DNA of 64,000 bases from Rhodococcus yunnanensis NBRC 103083 (lineage in GTDB: Bacteria > Actinomycetota > Actinomycetes > Mycobacteriales > Mycobacteriaceae): the NCBI RefSeq assembly GCF_001895005.1, contig NZ_BCXH01000003.1:1-64000 (forward strand). The letters run 5' to 3'. The stretch's first letter is position 1. Every line of letters begins with the position of its first letter. Positions 59,339 through 64,000 of this stretch are shown piece after piece. Both the position numbers and the translations under genes were made by a program. A model generated the notes under the pieces. It saw only the letters and a program-made list of their open reading frames with translations. It was not told where the DNA came from and made no database searches.

Positions 59339-60646
59339 TCAGGCCTGCGGGCGATTGTCGATCAGGCGTCGAGCTTTGCCGATGGAACGCTCCAGGGCAG
59401 CGGGTGCAACGACGTCGACCTGGACACTCACACCGATGCGGTCCTTGACCAGCTTCTTCAGCGTCGCGGCCGCCACCGGATGGACCTCGGAACCAGCGTC
59501 CGGACGAGCTTCGACGAGGACCGTCAGCGAATCCATGCGGCCCGCTCGGGCGAGCACGCACTGGAACTGCGGGGCGAGGGCAGGAACCGTCAGGATCAGC
59601 TCCTCGATCTGTGTCGGGAACAGGTTGACCCCGCGCAGGATGATCATGTCGTCGGTGCGGCCGGTGACCTTCTGCATTCGGCGCATCGTGCGGGCGGTGC
59701 CCGGCAGCAGGCGCGTGAGGTCGCGGGTGCGGTAGCGGATGATCGGCATCGCCTCTTTGGACAGCGACGTGAAGACCAACTCACCCTCCTCACCGTCGGG
59801 AAGTACCTCGCCGGTCACCGGGTCGATGACCTCCGGGTAGAAATGATCCTCCCAGATGTGCAGCCCGTCCTTGGTTTCGACGCATTCCATCGCGACGCCC
59901 GGTCCCATGACCTCCGACAGCCCGTAGATGTCGACGGCATCCATGTCGAGAGTCTTCTCGATCTCCTTGCGCATCTGCTCGGTCCACGGCTCGGCACCGA
60001 AGACTCCGGTCTTCAAAGATGTCTTCGCGGGATCGATGCCCTTCTTGATCATCGCGTCGACAATCGTGAGCATGTACGACGGTGTGACCATGATCGCGTC
60101 CGGCTCGAAGTCCTCGATGAGCTGGATCTGACGGTCGGTCATTCCCCCGGACATCGGAATAACTGTGCAGCCCAAACGTTCTGCGCCGTAGTGCGCGCCG
60201 AGACCGCCGGTGAACAGGCCGTAGCCGTAGGCGACATGCACCTTGTCCGACGACTTCACGCCGCCGGCGCGCAGGCTACGGGCGATCAGGTCGGCCCAGT
60301 TGCTGATGTCGTTCGCCGTGTAGCCGACGACGGTCGGCCTTCCCGTGGTTCCCGACGACGCATGGATGCGCGAGACCTTGTCCTGCGGCACCGCGAACAT
60401 CCCGAACGGGTAGTTCTCGCGTAGGTCCTTCTTCGCGGTGAACGGGAACTTCGCGAGATCCGACAGATCTGTGAGGTCGGAGGGGTGAACTCCGGCGTCG
60501 TCGAACGCTTTTCGGTAGTGCGGCACGTTGTCGTAGGCGTGCTGCAGCGACCACTGGAGCCGTTCGAGCTGGAGCGTGGAGATGCGATCGCGTGAGGCGA
60601 ATTCGATGTCGGGTGTGTCGGTGGGAGCCGATAGCGTAGTGGTCAC
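59339..60646 (-). CDS. paaK: phenylacetate-CoA ligase
   Basis: A 435-residue adenylate-forming ligase. It shows HASSGTTGRPTVVGYT (P-loop), AYGYGLFTGGLGAHYG and the late YRTRDLTRLLPG hinge, as in PaaK. It converts phenylacetate, ATP and CoA to phenylacetyl-CoA, the entry step of the aerobic hybrid pathway. The start is GTG at 60646 with GGAGAAA in front, 15 bases after paaE. The AraC gene follows 10 bases after its stop. Confidence 0.93.
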   Translation of the reverse strand: MTTTLSAPTDTPDIEFASRDRISTLQLERLQWSLQHAYDNVPHYRKAFDDAGVHPSDLTDLSDLAKFPFTAKKDLRENYPFGMFAVPQDKVSRIHASSGTTGRPTVVGYTANDISNWADLIARSLRAGGVKSSDKVHVAYGYGLFTGGLGAHYGAERLGCTVIPMSGGMTDRQIQLIEDFEPDAIMVTPSYMLTIVDAMIKKGIDPAKTSLKTGVFGAEPWTEQMRKEIEKTLDMDAVDIYGLSEVMGPGVAMECVETKDGLHIWEDHFYPEVIDPVTGEVLPDGEEGELVFTSLSKEAMPIIRYRTRDLTRLLPGTARTMRRMQKVTGRTDDMIILRGVNLFPTQIEELILTVPALAPQFQCVLARAGRMDSLTVLVEARPDAGSEVHPVAAATLKKLVKDRIGVSVQVDVVAPAALERSIGKARRLIDNRPQA

Positions 60647-60661
60647 GTCTTTCTCCAGGTC

Positions 60662-61756
60662 TTAGGCGTCGAAGTCGACGGTCACGGTGTCGCTGAGGGG
60701 GAATGTCTGGCACGTCAGCACGAAGCCCGCGGCGACCTCGTTGTCCTCGAGTGCGTAGTTGCGACGCATGTCCACATCGCCGCAGGTCACCTTGGCGCGG
60801 CAGGTGCCGCACACGCCGCCCTTGCACGCAAAGGGCAGGTCCGAGCGCAGCAGCTCGGCGGAGTCGAGAATCGACTCGTCCTGGGGGAGTGTGCCGGTGA
60901 CACTGCGGCCGTCGAGGGTGATGGTGACCTCGCTGCTGGGACCGGTGACACCGGGTTCGCGGTGTTTCTCCTGCGGCGGTGGCACGTCGTCGACGTAGAA
61001 GAGTTCGGCATGCACGCTGGCTTTGTCGACGCCCAGGTCACCGAGAACTCTTTGCGCATCGGTCACCATTCCGAACGGCCCGCACAGCCAGAAGTGATCG
61101 ATGTCGGGCGTCGCGACGACGGAGTCGAGTATGTCCCGCAGCCTGGCGGCGTCGAGTCTGCCGCTGAACAGCTCGACCTCACGCGGCTCGCGTGAGAGCA
61201 CATGGATGACGTCGAATCGGCTGCCGTACTGGTCCTTGAGGTCGGCTATCTCCTCGGCGAACATCACCGTCCGTGTGCGCCGATTGCCGTACAGAAGAAC
61301 GACTTCCGCGTCAGGGTTGGCGAGGACGGAGGACGCGATCGACAGCATCGGCGTGATACCGGACCCGGCTGCGATCAGGACGTGCCGTCCGCCTGCGTCG
61401 GGATCGGCGTGGAAGGTTCCCGACGGCCCCTGGACGTCGATCGTGTCGCCGGCCTTGACATCGTGGACGAGCCACGACGAGAACAGGCCGTCGGTCACCT
61501 CGCGGACGCCCACCCGTGGGCGCGTCCCCGCGGGTGCGCAGATGGAGTACGAACGACGATGCTCGACGCCATCCACGGTCCGGCTGAGCATCAGCGATTG
61601 TCCTGGGCGGAAGTCGAATTCGCCCCGGAGATCCTCGGGTACGTCGAAGGTGACGGCGACGGCGTCGTCGCAGAGGGATTCGACGTCGGCGACGGTCAGG
61701 GTGTGGAAGGGCTTGTTTCTGACGTTGGGCGTCACCGGTTCGGCCGTGACAGTCAT
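60662..61756 (-). CDS. paaE: phenylacetyl-CoA 1,2-epoxidase reductase subunit PaaE
   Basis: A 364-residue reductase. Domain order: FAD-binding ferredoxin-reductase-type domain (RSYSICAPAG), NAD-binding domain (LIAAGSGITPMLSIASSVL), and a C-terminal plant-type 2Fe-2S ferredoxin with CKGGVCGTCRAKV and a final Cys in VLTCQTFP. It passes NADPH electrons to the PaaA di-iron centre. The ATG at 61756 shares one base with the paaD stop (TGATG). An open frame further upstream lies within paaD and is not used. Confidence 0.93.
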   Translation of the reverse strand: MTVTAEPVTPNVRNKPFHTLTVADVESLCDDAVAVTFDVPEDLRGEFDFRPGQSLMLSRTVDGVEHRRSYSICAPAGTRPRVGVREVTDGLFSSWLVHDVKAGDTIDVQGPSGTFHADPDAGGRHVLIAAGSGITPMLSIASSVLANPDAEVVLLYGNRRTRTVMFAEEIADLKDQYGSRFDVIHVLSREPREVELFSGRLDAARLRDILDSVVATPDIDHFWLCGPFGMVTDAQRVLGDLGVDKASVHAELFYVDDVPPPQEKHREPGVTGPSSEVTITLDGRSVTGTLPQDESILDSAELLRSDLPFACKGGVCGTCRAKVTCGDVDMRRNYALEDNEVAAGFVLTCQTFPLSDTVTVDFDA

Positions 61757-62262
61757 CAGATCTCCTTCACATGGTCGAAGGGTTCGAGGCAGTCGTCGCA
61801 CCGGTACTGCGCCTTGCACAGTGTGGCGCCGAACTCGGACGTCAATCGTGTCTTGGCAGAACCACACTGGGGGCATGTGAGCTGCCTGGGCTTGACCGTC
61901 AAAGTCAACGGCACCGGCCCGGCGATACGTGCGGGAGCGGGACCAGGCGTCGAGTAGCCGGTGTCGCGGAGTTTGCGGAGACCTTCCTCGGAGATCCAGT
62001 CGGTGCTCCATGCGGGGCTGAGGCTGGTGACGATGTCGATATCGGTGTAGCCGTGATCGCGTAGCGTGTGTTCGATGTCGTCGCGCATCGTCGCCATCGC
62101 CGGGCAACCGGAGTACGTCGGGGTGATGGTGACGAGAACGCTGCCGTCTTCGCGGACCACGACCTCCCGCAGCACACCGAGGTCGTCGAGCGTGAGCAGA
62201 GGCATCTCGGGGTCCATCACCGACGCGGCGATCTCACGGGCGGACAGTTCGAGTGTTGTCAC
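61756..62262 (-). CDS. paaD: PaaD, iron-sulfur maturation protein of phenylacetyl-CoA epoxidase
   Basis: A 168-residue protein with an N-terminal DUF59/MIP18 domain (VMDPEMPLLTLDDLGVLR) and a C-terminal zinc-ribbon-like set of Cys pairs (CPQCGSAK and YRCDDCLEPF). It is thought to help assemble the Fe-S cluster of PaaE. The start is GTG at 62262, overlapping the paaC stop as GTGA. The stop shares a base with the paaE start. Confidence 0.92.
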   Translation of the reverse strand: MTTLELSAREIAASVMDPEMPLLTLDDLGVLREVVVREDGSVLVTITPTYSGCPAMATMRDDIEHTLRDHGYTDIDIVTSLSPAWSTDWISEEGLRKLRDTGYSTPGPAPARIAGPVPLTLTVKPRQLTCPQCGSAKTRLTSEFGATLCKAQYRCDDCLEPFDHVKEI

Positions 62263-63191
62263 CAGACTCCCTCCGGATGCGCACGAGCGACGACCTGCAT
62301 CTCGGCTATCAGTGGGCCGAACAATTCAGTGTGGATGCCGCGCCTGCCGCCACGGCCACCGATGGTGCCGACGGACTTTCCTTCCGGCGCGTGCAATTCT
62401 GCCGCGTGCAGGACCTGGGTGAGAACCGAATCGAATTCCTCGCGCACATCTCGTGGATCGACGGCGACGCCGACGCCGGCCAGCGCGATCTCCTCGTCGG
62501 TGGGCACGAAGAGTTCGGCGACGTACGGCCAGATCCGGGCAACGGCATCGCTGACCCGACGCGTCGATTCGTCTGTTCCACAGCCGAGCGTCACCACCCA
62601 TCGTGCCGCGTAGTCGCGGTGGTAGGTCAGTTCTTTGACGCCCTTGTCGGCGACGGCGGCGAGAACGGGGTCGCGTGAGGTTCGCAGGCGCGAGAAGATC
62701 GCCAACCGCCAGGTCGAGAAGACCAGCAGGCGCACTTGAGATTTCGCGAAGTCGCCGTTGTCGAGTTCGGTCAAGCGGACGTTGCGGAACTCGGCATCGG
62801 ATCGGAAGAAGGCAAGGGCGTCGTCGGACGGGACCGGTGACGTATCGGAAATGTACGGAACCACCTGGGAATCGGCTGCTGCCGCCCGCGCCAGCAGTAG
62901 CCGCGCTTGACCCAGCAGGTCCAGTCCGATGTTGGCGAGCGCGACTTCTTCTTCGAGTTCCGGTGCGCGCGTGCTCCACTGGGCGAGTCGCTGCGAGCTG
63001 ATCAGCGCATCGTCGCCGAGCATGAGGCAGTATGCGGCAAGAGCGTGTCCGTCGACGTCATCGGGAACAGTGGTGTCGACGCCTGCAAGTGGGTCGTCGA
63101 AACTGGTGCCGAACGCCCACTGCCCGTCGGGAACCAGCCCGTGTGCATCCTCGTCGACCAGGCCATCGTAGGCGTTGTCGTGATCTGTCAT
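62259..63191 (-). CDS. paaC: phenylacetyl-CoA 1,2-epoxidase structural subunit PaaC
   Basis: A 310-residue ferritin-like protein. Regions such as LGDDALISSQRLAQWSTRAPELEEE, FSTWRLAIFSRL and ELTYHRDYAARWVVTLGCGT are typical of PaaC, the scaffold partner of catalytic PaaA. The ATG at 63191 begins eight bases after the paaB stop; the frame upstream is antisense-like and not used. It overlaps paaD by GTGA. Confidence 0.92.
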   Translation of the reverse strand: MTDHDNAYDGLVDEDAHGLVPDGQWAFGTSFDDPLAGVDTTVPDDVDGHALAAYCLMLGDDALISSQRLAQWSTRAPELEEEVALANIGLDLLGQARLLLARAAAADSQVVPYISDTSPVPSDDALAFFRSDAEFRNVRLTELDNGDFAKSQVRLLVFSTWRLAIFSRLRTSRDPVLAAVADKGVKELTYHRDYAARWVVTLGCGTDESTRRVSDAVARIWPYVAELFVPTDEEIALAGVGVAVDPRDVREEFDSVLTQVLHAAELHAPEGKSVGTIGGRGGRRGIHTELFGPLIAEMQVVARAHPEGVW

Positions 63192-63199
63192 AGCAGGCC

Positions 63200-63562
63200 T
63201 CACATGTGGGGAACGTTGTCGGGGATCTCGTAGAACGTCGGGTGCCGGTACACCTTGTCGCCGCTCGGTGCGAAGAACGGATCCTTCTCCGAAGGAGACG
63301 ACGCGACGATCGAGTTGGACCGCACGACCCAGATGCTGACGCCCTCGTTGCGGCGTGTGTACACATCGCGTGCATGACGAAGAGCCATGTGGTCGTCGGC
63401 TGCGTGCAGCGACCCGACGTGCACGTGGTTGAGCCCGCGCTTGCCACGCAGGAACACCTCGTACAGCGGCCAATCCGCCTTGACCTGTGCAGCTTTCGGC
63501 TCCACGGGTACGGTGTCGACAGGCACGGCTCCGTGGCCGCCCTCGGCTGTGTATTCCGTCAT
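63200..63562 (-). CDS. paaB: phenylacetyl-CoA 1,2-epoxidase subunit PaaB
   Basis: A 120-residue protein. [21 protein letters not shown] and [23 protein letters not shown] segments (here [19 protein letters not shown]) are diagnostic of PaaB, which holds the epoxidase hexamer together. The ATG at 63562 overlaps the paaA stop as ATGA. Confidence 0.93.
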   Translation of the reverse strand: MTEYTAEGGHGAVPVDTVPVEPKAAQVKADWPLYEVFLRGKRGLNHVHVGSLHAADDHMALRHARDVYTRRNEGVSIWVVRSNSIVASSPSEKDPFFAPSGDKVYRHPTFYEIPDNVPHM

Positions 63563-64000
63563 GACGCGTTCCCTTCCGATGTCCGGCGAGCTGCGAACGC
63601 GGTTGCCGCGTCACGGACCCAGGCGCCGTCCTCGTGGGCTGCACGACGGTTCGCGATGCGCTCGATGTTCGAGGCCCCGTTGCCCTTGACCACCTGGATG
63701 AACTCGGCCCAGTCGGGCTCTCCGAAATCATGTGAGCCCCGCTCGTCGTTCCACTGCAGATCCGGATCGGGGAACGTCACTCCCAGTGCCTTCGCCTGCG
63801 GGATCGACATGTCGACGAAGCGTTGCCGTAATTCGTCGTTGCTGTGGCGCTTGATGCCCCACTTCATGGACTGTTCGCTGTTGGGGGACTCGTCGTCGGG
63901 CGGGCCGAACATCATCAAAGCCGGCCACCACCAACGGTTCACGGATTCCTGGACCATCTCGCGTTGCGCGTCGGTGCCGCGCATCATCGTCGCGAGCAAC
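63559..64000 (-). CDS. paaA: phenylacetyl-CoA 1,2-epoxidase catalytic subunit PaaA (5' end beyond window)
   Basis: The C-terminal ~147 residues of PaaA, the di-iron oxygenase subunit that makes ring-1,2-epoxyphenylacetyl-CoA. Visible are [18 protein letters not shown], then [19 protein letters not shown], and near the end [18 protein letters not shown], all typical of the family. The true start lies beyond the right edge; the Met near 63999 is internal. The remaining paa genes (paaG, Z, F, H, J and others) are not in the window. Confidence 0.93.
   Translation of the reverse strand, partial: LLATMMRGTDAQREMVQESVNRWWWPALMMFGPPDDESPNSEQSMKWGIKRHSNDELRQRFVDMSIPQAKALGVTFPDPDLQWNDERGSHDFGEPDWAEFIQVVKGNGASNIERIANRRAAHEDGAWVRDAATAFAARRTSEGNAS

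Overview
The window looks like chromosomal DNA of a mycolic-acid actinobacterium close to Rhodococcus (Rhodococcoides/R. fascians-like). It is GC-rich, uses GTG and TTG starts, and has many ATGA/GTGA start-stop overlaps. It carries an antigen-85-type esterase, an F420-type luciferase-like oxidoreductase, a DosR/DosS two-component system of the mycobacterial type and an NDMA-dependent alcohol dehydrogenase. No rRNA, tRNA, CRISPR array, prophage or insertion sequence was recognised. The left edge lies in non-coding DNA and the right edge cuts through paaA.

Layout. 0.4-4.4 kb: nitronate monooxygenase, an alpha/beta hydrolase and an MFS transporter. 5.4-11.1 kb: a catabolic operon (family III CoA-transferase, HMG-CoA-lyase-like enzyme, branched-chain 2-oxoacid dehydrogenase E1alpha/E1beta/E2, no E3) behind a ~400-bp leader rich in perfect inverted repeats. 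11.1-14.0 kb: two secreted BNR/Asp-box proteins. 14.1-16.2 kb: MarR regulator plus a two-gene ABC exporter. 16.2-20.2 kb: a CitMHS transporter, AtuA/DUF1446 protein and small AtuA-C-like protein, divergent from a LysR regulator. 20.2-27.6 kb: a dormancy-type island with an SPW protein, heme sensor kinase DosS, regulator DosR, Acg-type nitroreductase, flavodoxin, tandem USP and a serine-hydrolase lipoprotein, with DosR-type boxes. 27.6-30.9 kb: an unfamiliar coupled pair, a 673-aa protein with a Cys/His/Asn triad and an ATP-grasp ligase. 31-41 kb: epimerase, NUDIX, acyl-CoA dehydrogenase/phosphotransferase/SDR operon, F420-type oxidoreductase, Ag85-like esterase, MocR regulator with AhpD-like protein, and TetR with SDR.

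41.6-46.4 kb: a second, complete branched-chain 2-oxoacid dehydrogenase operon with its own E3. 46.4-47.8 kb: an FAD-linked 2-hydroxyacid dehydrogenase. 47.8-52.4 kb: a GntR regulator, allophanate-hydrolase-type amidase, biuret-hydrolase-like isochorismatase and permease, read here as a biuret/ureide nitrogen-scavenging operon. 52.5-55.4 kb: aldo/keto reductase, and a uridine-kinase-like / orotate-phosphoribosyltransferase-like / NUDIX operon. 55.6-64 kb: NDMA-dependent alcohol dehydrogenase and aldehyde dehydrogenase, a striking triple 61-bp palindromic repeat, and the phenylacetate genes paaA(partial)BCDEK with an AraC-type regulator at the end of the operon.

The overall theme is catabolism (2-oxoacids, phenylacetate, ureides) plus a hypoxia-response island. 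The least explained parts are the ATP-grasp/cysteine-peptidase-like pair and the CitMHS/AtuA unit.
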